This document shows, piece after piece, positions 57,643 through 64,000 of a DNA stretch of 64,000 bases. The stretch is from Methylobacterium planeticum. Its GTDB lineage: Bacteria; Pseudomonadota; Alphaproteobacteria; Rhizobiales; Beijerinckiaceae. Under the pieces are notes generated by a model. The model was not told the origin of the DNA, did not search any database, and saw nothing but the letters and a program-made list of their open reading frames with translations. The first letter of the stretch is position 1, and each line of letters starts with the position of its first letter. The position numbers were made by a program, and so were the translations under genes. The DNA lies in the NCBI RefSeq assembly GCF_008806345.1, contig NZ_VZZJ01000005.1, positions 186,001 to 250,000 of the forward strand, in the 5' to 3' direction.

Positions 57643-58212
57643 ATGGACACCACAGCGCTCGCGTCGCCCGCCTTCAAGGCCCCGGCGATCCTCCTGTCGG
57701 GGACCGTCGACTACGACATGTACAAGGACTTCCGGCGCCAGCTCGACCAGGCCTCGCAGCAGGACCTCGTGGTGGTCGAGCTGACCACCCTCGGGGGCGA
57801 TCCCGAGGTCGCCCGGATGATGGGCGAGGACATCCGCTTCAACAGCGAGGTGGTGCCGGACCGGCGCTTCGTCTTCCTCGGCAAGGCCGCGATCTACTCC
57901 GCCGGCACCACCTTCATGAGCTTCTTCGCGCGCCCGAACCGCTACCTCACGCGGGGCACCCGCCTGATGATCCACGAGCGCAAGCTGTCGAAGGAACTGA
58001 AGATCTACGGTCCGCTGACGAGCTGCGTCGCCACCGTCAAGGCGACGCTGCACGAGATCGAGTGCTCGATCGCGATCCAGAACGAGGGCTTCGAGAACCT
58101 CGTCCGGGGATCGAAGGTGAGCCTCGACGAGGTCCTCGAGCGCGCGCCCGCGAACTGGTACCTCGAGGCCGAGGAGGCGCGGGAGCTCGGCCTGATCGAG
58201 GCCGTGATCTGA
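57643..58212 (+). CDS. ClpP/crotonase-fold protease-like protein (S14-like)
   Basis: 189 residues, preceded by a perfect AGGAGG. A single ClpP-like domain: oxyanion-hole strand VVVELTTLGGDPEVARMMGEDI, the probable nucleophile Ser86 in GKAAIYSAGTTFMSFF, and probable catalytic His111 in RLMIHERKL. The third residue is not clear. There is no signal peptide and no transmembrane anchor. Spacing of Ser and His (25 residues) is that of ClpP. It is shorter than housekeeping ClpP and lacks its N-terminal axial loop, so it is a divergent paralog of unknown target. No Clp ATPase gene is nearby. Confidence 0.8.
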   Translation: MDTTALASPAFKAPAILLSGTVDYDMYKDFRRQLDQASQQDLVVVELTTLGGDPEVARMMGEDIRFNSEVVPDRRFVFLGKAAIYSAGTTFMSFFARPNRYLTRGTRLMIHERKLSKELKIYGPLTSCVATVKATLHEIECSIAIQNEGFENLVRGSKVSLDEVLERAPANWYLEAEEARELGLIEAVI

Positions 58213-58339
58213 GGCGCCGGCACGGACGCTGCATTCCCGCGGCTGTCGCGCCGTGTGGGCCCGCACGGACATGGGGCCCGCCGCGCACCGCGGCTCTTGC
58301 CGCGCCCGAGGCTCTTGCCTCGCCCGAGGCCTCGGCGGC

Positions 58340-58909
58340 TCAGGCCGGAAAGACGACGCCGAGCTGCTGCATCGCGCTGAGCAGGGCGGAGGGCCGGTAG
58401 GGCTTCATCATCAGCATACTGCCCTCCACCCGCCGCGGCGCCTCGACGCTGTAGCCGGTCACGTAGATCACCGGCAGGTTCGGGAAGCGGCTGCGCGCCC
58501 GCTCGGCCACGTCCCAGCCCGTATAGGCGCTCGGCAGGCGGATGTCGGTGAGGAGCAGGTCGACCGTCGCGGGCGAGCGCAGGAGAAGGTCGGCGACCTC
58601 GTAGCTGCCGGCCTGCAGCACGTGGAAGCCCGCATCCTCCAATTCGTCGGTGACGACCTTGAGGAGCGGCACCTCGTCCTCCACCAGGAGAACGGTCGGG
58701 CACGGGTCGGCGGCCCGTTGCCGGAACAGGCGGGCGGCGTCGTCCTGGAGGCGCAGGGCCTCGGCGCGAAGGGTCTCGGCCTGGTCCCGCAGGGCCTCGG
58801 CCACCACGGCGCTGCCCTGCCTATCGAAATAGGCGGCCGCGGCATTCAATTCGAACGCGATCGTCTCGTCGATCAAGGCGGCAGCCCTGAGGTCGTCTGC
58901 ACATCGCAT
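58340..58909 (-). CDS. Response regulator with N-terminal helical domain
   Basis: 189 residues from ATG 58909; the frame extends to 58948 with less plausible sequence. Residues ~1-65 are helical (DETIAFELNAAAAYFDRQGSAVVAEALRDQAETLRAEALRLQDDAARLF), probably a coiled coil or four-helix segment. The receiver domain (about 70-185) has VLLVEDEVPLL, phospho-acceptor Asp in VDLLLTDIRLPS, VIYVTGYS and the conserved Lys in MMKPYRPSALL. No DNA-binding output. No kinase gene lies beside it. Confidence 0.88.
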   Translation of the reverse strand: MRCADDLRAAALIDETIAFELNAAAAYFDRQGSAVVAEALRDQAETLRAEALRLQDDAARLFRQRAADPCPTVLLVEDEVPLLKVVTDELEDAGFHVLQAGSYEVADLLLRSPATVDLLLTDIRLPSAYTGWDVAERARSRFPNLPVIYVTGYSVEAPRRVEGSMLMMKPYRPSALLSAMQQLGVVFPA

Positions 58910-59347
58910 CACGCTCGCTCGCCCTATTCTCACGCAGGGTTTCGCCAATCGACATCAATCGCGACGGTCTTTCAAGACGACGGAATGAAAAATAGCCGTG
59001 CCGCGCGCGGGCCGGTCGTGCGTCGCGCGGTCACCGCGATCGCCGCGATCGAGGGCTCGGACAGGCCCGGAACGAATCGGCAGGACTTGGCAGGAATTGG
59101 CAGGGCTTGGCGGGAATTGGCAGGGCTTGGCGGGAATTGGCAGGGCTTGGAGCGATGTCCTGGATCGAGGGCTCGGAGCGGGCCCGCTCGCGGCCCGCCG
59201 GGGCGGTTTCGGCCGGGCCGGCTATCCGGGCGGGCGCCGGTGCCGTAGGCTGGCGCCGGACACGGGAGCCCGGACGATCGACCATGACAGGACGCCTGCC
59301 GGCCCCTCTCGCCCGCGCCCGGCCGCGGGCCGCCTGAGCCCGGGCCC
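58910..59347. other. 438-bp gap with a decamer tandem array
   Basis: No gene is supported. The left part (58925-58990) is AT-richer and probably carries the response-regulator promoter. The centre holds seven 10-bp repeats listed separately. I looked for a cobalamin riboswitch before the BtuF-like gene and found no convincing B12 box. Confidence 0.55.
59081..59150. repeat. Seven head-to-tail decamers CRGGRMTTGG
   Basis: From 59081 to 59150 every 10 bp starts a new unit: CAGGACTTGG, CAGGAATTGG, then CAGGGCTTGG and CGGGAATTGG alternating. The period equals about one turn of B-DNA, so all GAATTG/GCTTGG cores face the same side. Confidence 0.9.
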
Positions 59348-60163
59348 GTGCGCCGATTCCCGCCGGAGCGGATCGTCTGCCTGACCGAGGAGACGGTCGA
59401 GACCCTCTACCTCCTCGGCGAGCAGGACCGCATCGTCGGCGTCTCCGGCTACGCCGTGCGCCCGCCCCGGGTCCGGCGCGAGAAGCCCCGGGTCTCGGCC
59501 TTCACCAGCGCCGACCTGCCGAAGATCCTGCGGCTCGCCCCCGACCTCGTCCTCGCCTTCTCGGACCTGCAGGCCGGGATCGCGGCCGATCTCGCGCGGG
59601 CGGGCATCGCCGTCCACCTGTTCAACCAGCGCGACGTTGCGGGCATCCTGGCGATGATCCGCACCCTCGGGGCCCTGGTCGGCGCGGGCGCGCGCGCCGA
59701 GGCGCTGGCCCGGGGCTACGCGGCGCGCCTCGCCGCGGTCGCCGAGGGGGCGCGGGGCCGGCCGCGGACCCGGGTCTATGTCGAGGAATGGGACGAGCCC
59801 CTGATCTCGGGGATCGGCTGGGTGTCGGAGCTCGTCGGCATCGCGGGCGGCGCGGACGTGTTTCCGGACCGGGCCGGCCAGCCGGCCGCCCAGGACCGGA
59901 TCGTGGCGTCCGAGGCGGTCGTGGCGGCGGCGCCCGAGCTGATCCTCGCCTCCTGGTGCGGCAAGCGGGTCGTCCCCGCCCGGATCGCGGCGCGGCCGGG
60001 CTGGGACGCGATCCCGGCGGTGGCGGGGGGCCGGATCGTCGAGATCAAGTCGTCCCTGATCCTGCAGCCCGGGCCTGCGGCCCTGACCGACGGGCTCGAC
60101 GCCATCCTGCTGGCCCTCGGCCGCGACCCGGCGCCGTTCAGGGCCCCGCAGGACGCGGGCTGA
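59348..60163 (+). CDS. BtuF-like (Peripla_BP_2) binding protein without signal peptide
   Basis: 271 residues, GTG start. The fold is that of cobalamin/siderophore-binding proteins: RIVCLTEETVETLYLLGEQDRIVGVSGYAVRPP, LPKILRLAPDLVLAFSDLQAGIAADLARAGIAVH, and the long central helix from DVAGILAMIRTLGALVGA. The protein begins directly with the first beta strand and no signal peptide is visible; upstream sequence in frame does not supply one. It may be a cytoplasmic cobalamin-binding-type protein, of which several are known, or its real start may be lost. No BtuCD genes are nearby. Confidence 0.8.
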   Translation: MRRFPPERIVCLTEETVETLYLLGEQDRIVGVSGYAVRPPRVRREKPRVSAFTSADLPKILRLAPDLVLAFSDLQAGIAADLARAGIAVHLFNQRDVAGILAMIRTLGALVGAGARAEALARGYAARLAAVAEGARGRPRTRVYVEEWDEPLISGIGWVSELVGIAGGADVFPDRAGQPAAQDRIVASEAVVAAAPELILASWCGKRVVPARIAARPGWDAIPAVAGGRIVEIKSSLILQPGPAALTDGLDAILLALGRDPAPFRAPQDAG

Positions 60164-60184
60164 CGCAAGCCAGCAGGGTGGGGC

Positions 60185-61450
60185 TCAGCGCTCGGCCCCG
60201 ATCCGCTCGAGCAGGGACGCGTCCGCGTAGCCGTCCGGGACGAGCCCGGCGGAGGCCTGGTAGGCGCGGATGGCCGCGCGCGTCTTCGGGCCGATCTTGC
60301 CGTCGACGCCGCCGACCGGAAAGCCGCGCCCGGCGAGGTGCGCCTGGATCTGGCGCCGCTCCTCGGTGCTGAGGGGCCGGTCCCCCCGCGGCCAGGCCTG
60401 CGCGAAGGCCGGCTCCCCGCGCACACGGTCGGACAGGTGCGCGACGCTCAACGCGTAGGCGAGGGCGGTGTTGTAGCGCAGGATCGCCCGAAAGTTCGGC
60501 AGGAGCAGGAAGGCGGGCCCCCGCGCGCCCGCGGGCAGGACCAGCACGGCGCCCCCTGGCGCCTCCGGCGCGGCGGCCGGCCCGGCGGGGCGCAGGCCGA
60601 GCTTGAGCCAGTCCGCGACGCTGCGCTCGGTCACCTCGTCGGCGAGCGCGTAGTCGAATCCTTCGGGGAGGCGGACCTCGAAGCCCCAGCCCTCGCCCGG
60701 GCGCCAGCCCGAGACCTTGAGGTAGTTCGCCGTCGACGCGAGGGCGTCGGGGACCGAGCCCCAGATATCGCGCCGGCCGTCGCCGTCGAAATCGACCGCG
60801 TGCTGCAGGTAGGTCGTCGGCATGAACTGGGTGTGGCCCATCGCGCCGGCCCAGGAGCCGGTCATGCGCTCGGGCGCGATCCGGCCCTCGTCGAGGATCT
60901 GCAGGGCCCCGAGGAGCTCGTCGCGCCAGTAGGCGGGCCGCTCCGCATCGCCGCAGGCCAGGGTCGCGAGGGCGCGCACGACCGGACGGACGATCGTGGG
61001 ATCCTCCAGCACCGTGCCGTAGGTCGATTCGACGCCCCAGATCCCCACCAGGATGTGGCGGTCGACGCCGTAGGCCGCCTCGATCCGGGCGAGGACGGGC
61101 TCCCATTCGGCGAGCTTCGCCTGGCCCTGCGCGACGCGCGCGGGCGTGACGGTGGCGTCGAGGTAATCCCAGATCGGCCTGACGAACTCGGCCTGGTTGC
61201 GCGCGGGCGCGAGGATCCCGGGATCGGGCGAGAGGGCGTCGAGCTGACCGGAGACGGTCGCCGGCGAGATCCCCCGGGCCTGCGCCAGCGGCGCGACCTC
61301 CCCGAGGCAGCGCCGGAAGGCCGCTTCATCCGGCGCGGCGGCGTCCGGGGGCGGCGTCTGCGCGCGGACCGGCGCCGCCCCGAGCCCCGCGACCGCGAGG
61401 GTGAGGAGCAGGCGGGCGCGTCGGCGATGACGCCGGGGAATGGGCCGCAT
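60185..61450 (-). CDS. Lytic murein transglycosylase (MltB family) with peptidoglycan-binding domain
   Basis: 421 residues. Signal peptide through about residue 31 (RRRARLLLTLAVAGLGAAPVRAQ). The SLT_2/MltB catalytic domain follows (about 45-340), with catalytic Glu in HILVGIWGVESTYGTVLEDP, then WAGAMGHTQFMPTTYLQHAVDFDGDGRRDIWGSVPDALASTANYL. PG_binding_1 domain at the end (about 360-418: GRGFPVGGVDGKIGPKTRAAIRAYQASAGLVPDGYA). It cleaves glycan strands to form 1,6-anhydro ends. No lipobox cysteine is seen, so it is periplasmic rather than a lipoprotein. Convergent with the BtuF-like gene. Confidence 0.93.
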   Translation of the reverse strand: MRPIPRRHRRRARLLLTLAVAGLGAAPVRAQTPPPDAAAPDEAAFRRCLGEVAPLAQARGISPATVSGQLDALSPDPGILAPARNQAEFVRPIWDYLDATVTPARVAQGQAKLAEWEPVLARIEAAYGVDRHILVGIWGVESTYGTVLEDPTIVRPVVRALATLACGDAERPAYWRDELLGALQILDEGRIAPERMTGSWAGAMGHTQFMPTTYLQHAVDFDGDGRRDIWGSVPDALASTANYLKVSGWRPGEGWGFEVRLPEGFDYALADEVTERSVADWLKLGLRPAGPAAAPEAPGGAVLVLPAGARGPAFLLLPNFRAILRYNTALAYALSVAHLSDRVRGEPAFAQAWPRGDRPLSTEERRQIQAHLAGRGFPVGGVDGKIGPKTRAAIRAYQASAGLVPDGYADASLLERIGAER

Positions 61451-61530
61451 GGATGAGCCTTCGGGCAGGGTTCGGACCCGCGCGAGCCTAGTCACCTGCG
61501 CCAAGAGACACCAGAACCGGACACCAGAAC

Positions 61531-61569
61531 CGGACCCGGACCCGGACCCGGACCCGGACCCGGACCCGG
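61531..61569. repeat. Hexanucleotide microsatellite (CGGACC)n
   Basis: Six exact copies of CGGACC with a partial seventh, about 80-120 bp upstream of the transglycosylase start. Slippage here would change the promoter-to-start distance rather than a reading frame. Confidence 0.9.
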
Positions 61570-61648
61570 CGGCCGGCAGAGGGGCGCCGCGCAAGCGAAA
61601 CGGGCCGCCGGGGGGACCGACGGCCCGTCCAGGCGGGACGCCCAAGGG

Positions 61649-61900
61649 TCAGTTGCGCGGCAGGTCGTTGGCCGGGCCGCCCGCGTGCGGCCCGGAATAG
61701 CGGTAGGCCGGCGCGGTCCAGGGGCGCTCGACGGGCTGCGCCGCGGCCCTCGGGATCAGCGCGGCGGCCGGTCCCCCGGCATGGGCCCCGGAATAGCGGT
61801 AGGCCGGGTCCGTCCCGGCGGCCATCGCCGAGGTTGCCGCCAAGGTCGCCGCCGAGGTTGCGGCGACGACGACGAGGGCGGAAAGCAGACGATCGATCAT
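61649..61900 (-). CDS. Small secreted protein with duplicated AYRYSG-HAGGPA motif
   Basis: 83 residues, AGGAGG 6 nt upstream of ATG 61900. Signal peptide to about residue 28 (MIDRLLSALVVVAATSAATL ... AMAAG). The mature 55 residues hold two near-identical motifs, DPAYRYSGAHAGGPA and APAYRYSGPHAGGPA, with linker ALIPRAAAQPVERPW. Function unknown. It lies next to another small secreted protein gene on the same strand with a 67-bp gap. Confidence 0.75.
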   Translation of the reverse strand: MIDRLLSALVVVAATSAATLAATSAMAAGTDPAYRYSGAHAGGPAAALIPRAAAQPVERPWTAPAYRYSGPHAGGPANDLPRN

Positions 61901-61967
61901 GAGAACCTCCTGTCTTGCGGATGCGCGACTTGCGGGTGCCTGACTTGCGGGTGCCTGACTTGCGGGA

Positions 61968-62261
61968 TCAGTCGGCGAAGGGCTCGCCGCGGGCGCCGTA
62001 GCGGTGGCTGTTCGGCGCGTAGGCGCCGTGGCCGCCGCGGACCGAACCCGTGGTCAGGGTGTCGTAGGTGCCGGGCACCCCGACCGAGCGGACCGCCGCC
62101 TGATCGGCGTTGCGGAAGCCGGCGCGGCCCTCGAGGCCGCCGGGCGCCGCGGCGGCCGGGATGCCGGCGGGCGCGGTGTAGCTCTGCGCAAGAGCCGGGG
62201 AGGCCAGGGCACCGGCGCTCAAGACGACGGCAACCAGGGCGGAAGCAAGACGAGTGTTCAT
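61968..62261 (-). CDS. Small secreted protein, unknown
   Basis: 97 residues starting MNTRLASALVAVVLSAGALA, with probable signal cleavage at PALAQS (residue 26). The mature part is Gly/Ala/Tyr-rich (GTYDTLTTGSVRGGHGAYAPNSHRYGARGEPFAD) and without cysteine. In-frame sequence continues upstream to 62348 but without signal character. Its neighbour shares a Tyr/Gly/His-rich style, so the two may be a pair of envelope proteins. Confidence 0.68.
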   Translation of the reverse strand: MNTRLASALVAVVLSAGALASPALAQSYTAPAGIPAAAAPGGLEGRAGFRNADQAAVRSVGVPGTYDTLTTGSVRGGHGAYAPNSHRYGARGEPFAD

Positions 62262-62535
62262 AACGGTATCCGATCGAGTGTCGCGGTCTCCGTCAGAGGG
62301 CGGCTGGCCGTGAGTTCTTGTGTGATGCCGATGTAGTCCTCCGCTCAACTGAACGTCGTGCCGTTTGGCACATCGGGACGCGGCGGCGATGCCGGGGTGC
62401 CGGGCGCGCGGATCGGCAAGGCCCGGGCTTGCGGGCGAGCCGGACGCGGTGGCGCGCCCGGAACCATCGGGCGGCCCGCCGCAGGGTCCGGCTGGGGGCT
62501 TCCCGGATCAGGGGCAGGGCAGGGCAGGGCAGGGC

Positions 62536-62816
62536 GTGGCGCGAACCTGGCAGCCGATCGACACCGCGCCGGACCGGGAGGGCGCCGGGGCGCTGCTGTT
62601 CGAGGGCCGGGACGCGTTCGTCGGGATGCTGACCCGCACCGGCCGGCACGGCCGGCGGCGCCTCTGGACCGGCGCCGCCCCGTGCCCTGGGAGGGCGGGA
62701 AGCCGACCCACGGGATGTTCCTGCCGGATTCTCCGGACCCCGCGGCGGCCTCCCCGGGCGCTCGACCCGCGTCGCGGCGGGATCGCGCCCGGCCGGTCCG
62801 GCTACGGCCAAGCTAA
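62536..62816 (+). pseudogene. Frameshifted small protein related to the one at 50738
   Basis: From GTG 62536 the frame reads VARTWQPIDTAPDREGAGAL and LFEGRDAFVGMLTRTG to WTGAAP; the logical continuation VPWEGGKPTHGMFLPDSPDPAAA is in the next frame and ends at 62816. One extra base at the C4 run 62678-62681 would join them. W-x-x-x-x-TAPxD ... LPDSPD matches the architecture of the small protein at 50738. Pseudogene or homopolymer sequencing error. Confidence 0.5.
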
Positions 62817-62886
62817 CCCATTCTCGTCGCGATCCCTTGATCTACCCGGCGCGCCCGGACTGGCCGGGCTGTGTGGAGTTGATCCC

Positions 62887-63135
62887 TTGCTGGCACGTAT
62901 CGCCCTCGCCCTTCTCGCCACCACGGCCGGCGCCCTCGCGGCCCCGAGCGCCGCGACGGGGCCCGACCGCGCCGCCCTGAAGCAGTACTGCACGGGCGAT
63001 TACCTGACCTATTGCGGCGACCTCGCCCCCGACAGCCCCGAGGTCCATGCCTGCTTCAAGCAGAACAAGGCCAAGCTCAGCCCGAACTGCCAATCCGCCA
63101 TCACGGGCTACATGAAGGCCCAGAGGAAGGGCTGA
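62887..63135 (+). CDS. Secreted cysteine-rich-repeat protein
   Basis: 82 residues from TTG 62887 (GGAG eight bases upstream). A signal peptide (LARIALALLATTAGALAAPSAA) precedes a domain with four cysteines: QYCTGDYLTYCGDLAPDSPEVHACFKQ and LSPNCQSAITGY. The YC...C...CFKxxxxxLSxxC pattern matches the cysteine-rich repeat found in eukaryotic Golgi glycoprotein 1 and in many short alphaproteobacterial secreted proteins of unknown role. No AUG start is available, so the TTG choice is tentative. Confidence 0.7.
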   Translation: MLARIALALLATTAGALAAPSAATGPDRAALKQYCTGDYLTYCGDLAPDSPEVHACFKQNKAKLSPNCQSAITGYMKAQRKG

Positions 63136-63195
63136 TCGCGGCCCCGCCCGCGGGACCCGGAGCGAGGATCCCGAGCGGGATGCGGGCCCGGCGCC

Positions 63196-64000
63196 TCACT
63201 GCGTCAGGAGCAGGCGGCCGCTCACCGGCCCGACCCCCTTCGGCACCGGCACGCTCGTGGCCTCGTAATTGGCGTTGAGGTAGAGGTTCGGCCCCTCGTA
63301 GAGGTTGACCTGCTGGGCCACCACGACCGTGTAGGCGGACTGGTCCGCCACGGGCCGCGTCGCGTCGATGACGAGGCGGCCGGCCGGGAGGTAGATCGTC
63401 CCCAGCATGGTCCGGGCGTTGTCGCTGATGATGCGGTAGGTCCGCACCGGCTTCGTCAGCCCGAGCGCCGGCGGCGTCGGCGAGATGATGTCGCCGAGGA
63501 GCGCCTCGACCAGCGAGGTCGGGTCGACCGGCGCCGTGACGGTGCGATCCTCCGCCATCAGCAGCCCCGCCATCACGCCCGTGGTGGGGGCCGTCAGGCT
63601 GATGGTGGTCTTCTTGTCGAAGACGAGCCCGCCCCGGTTGCCCGTGAAGTAGAAGGCGACGTCCGCCCCCGTCAGGGTGGCCTTCTTGTCCACGATCAGC
63701 GGGCCGTCCCGCATGACGTAGATGCCGGATTTCAGCGTGACGACCGCGTCCTTGGTGATGTGCAGCCCGCCGCAATAGGTGCCGGGCTCGAGCGTGGTGT
63801 TGAAGTCGATCTTGGCCCCGCCGGCGGGCAGCAGGTCGAGGGGGAACGGCGGCTTCGCGCAAGTGCCGATCGGCGGGGCCGGCCGGTCCTTCAGGGGATC
63901 CTGGATCACCGGGCAATCGGTCTGGGGCGTCGGCGAGAAGTTCGCCCGCGCCCCGTCGAAGCCGCCGGCGGAGCAGATCGTCTGGGCCTTCGCCATGGCG
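63196..64000 (-). CDS. Tad-pilus-like (TadE/TadG-type) exported protein, C-terminal part
   Basis: The frame is open to the right edge, so the N terminus is missing; an internal ATG at 63996 is unlikely to be the true start. The visible ~268 residues start near QTICSAGGFDGARANFSPTPQTDCP and include a beta-helix-like series (GTYCGGLHITKDAVVTLKSGIYVMRDGPLIVDKKATLTG, FYFTGNRGGLVFDKKTTISLTAP, ARTMLGTIYLPAGRLVIDATRPVADQSAYTVVVAQQVNLYEGPNLYLN). This C-terminal region is characteristic of TadG-type Flp-pilus-associated proteins in Methylobacterium-like genomes, where the N-terminal part has a membrane anchor and often a vWA region. Confidence 0.75.
   Translation of the reverse strand, partial: AMAKAQTICSAGGFDGARANFSPTPQTDCPVIQDPLKDRPAPPIGTCAKPPFPLDLLPAGGAKIDFNTTLEPGTYCGGLHITKDAVVTLKSGIYVMRDGPLIVDKKATLTGADVAFYFTGNRGGLVFDKKTTISLTAPTTGVMAGLLMAEDRTVTAPVDPTSLVEALLGDIISPTPPALGLTKPVRTYRIISDNARTMLGTIYLPAGRLVIDATRPVADQSAYTVVVAQQVNLYEGPNLYLNANYEATSVPVPKGVGPVSGRLLLTQ

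Noticed and set aside
59155-59347. A cobalamin riboswitch upstream of the BtuF-like gene
   Set aside because: No recognisable B12 box or supporting pairing was found in the leader.
1-64000. tRNA, rRNA, insertion sequences, integrase or attachment sites
   Set aside because: No transposase or integrase motifs, no flanking target duplications and no tRNA cloverleaf with TTCGA-type T-loop were noticed; a covariance-model scan would be needed to exclude small RNAs formally.

Overview
The window is very GC-rich, about three quarters G+C by eye, with strong third-position G/C bias and large open shadow frames opposite almost every gene. Gene content (180-kDa-type NAD-glutamate dehydrogenase, several CoxL/XDH-type molybdenum hydroxylases, LOV-domain histidine kinase, Sox genes, many solute-uptake systems) fits an alphaproteobacterium of the Rhizobiales, most likely Methylobacterium or a relative. 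That assignment is inference. I see no rRNA, tRNA, CRISPR array, transposase or integrase; this looks like chromosome.

Layout. 1-10.2 kb: regulators paired with small metabolic genes: a cut DeoR regulator, a Crp/Fnr protein, a PfkB sugar kinase divergent from a GntR/UTRA regulator, a YbdK-type carboxylate-amine ligase, LysR / DUF4865 / tautomerase, a broken rhodanese gene, and MocR divergent from PaiB and GNAT. 10.2-19.6 kb: small secreted or hypothetical genes, an orphan 2-aminoethylphosphonate-type binding protein, the large NAD-GDH and a GFA protein. 19.8-33.4 kb: the most interesting block: a PuuE-like deacetylase, an NTF2-fold protein and a MarR regulator, then a tightly overlapped ten-gene run encoding an amidohydrolase, a three-gene molybdenum hydroxylase (small subunit fused to a CoxG/SRPBCC domain), a complete branched-chain-type ABC transporter and a Rieske ferredoxin. 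Together they read as uptake, ring hydroxylation and ring opening of an unknown compound, probably an N-heterocycle or cyclic amide. 33.4-41.8 kb: a single-gene PaoC-like molybdenum hydroxylase facing a five-gene dipeptide/nickel-type ABC transporter across an AT-rich gap with palindromes.

41.8-48.3 kb (minus strand): an overlapped operon iorA-iorB-cytochrome c-fccB/soxF-soxX-soxY-soxZ-soxA. It joins an isoquinoline-oxidoreductase-like enzyme to sulfide/thiosulfate oxidation proteins, without soxB or soxCD in the window. Divergent from it is a LOV histidine kinase with its response regulator. 50-64 kb: small secreted proteins, an M20 carboxypeptidase, a YeiH-type exporter, an allophanate hydrolase, an L,D-transpeptidase, a ClpP-fold protein, a response regulator, a BtuF-like protein without signal peptide, an MltB-type transglycosylase, two frameshift or edge-cut genes, and the end of a Tad-pilus-like protein.

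A striking general property is the number of short tandem repeats (6-18 bp units, all different) in gene gaps and at gene ends, some inside coding regions where they make repetitive tails or signal peptides.
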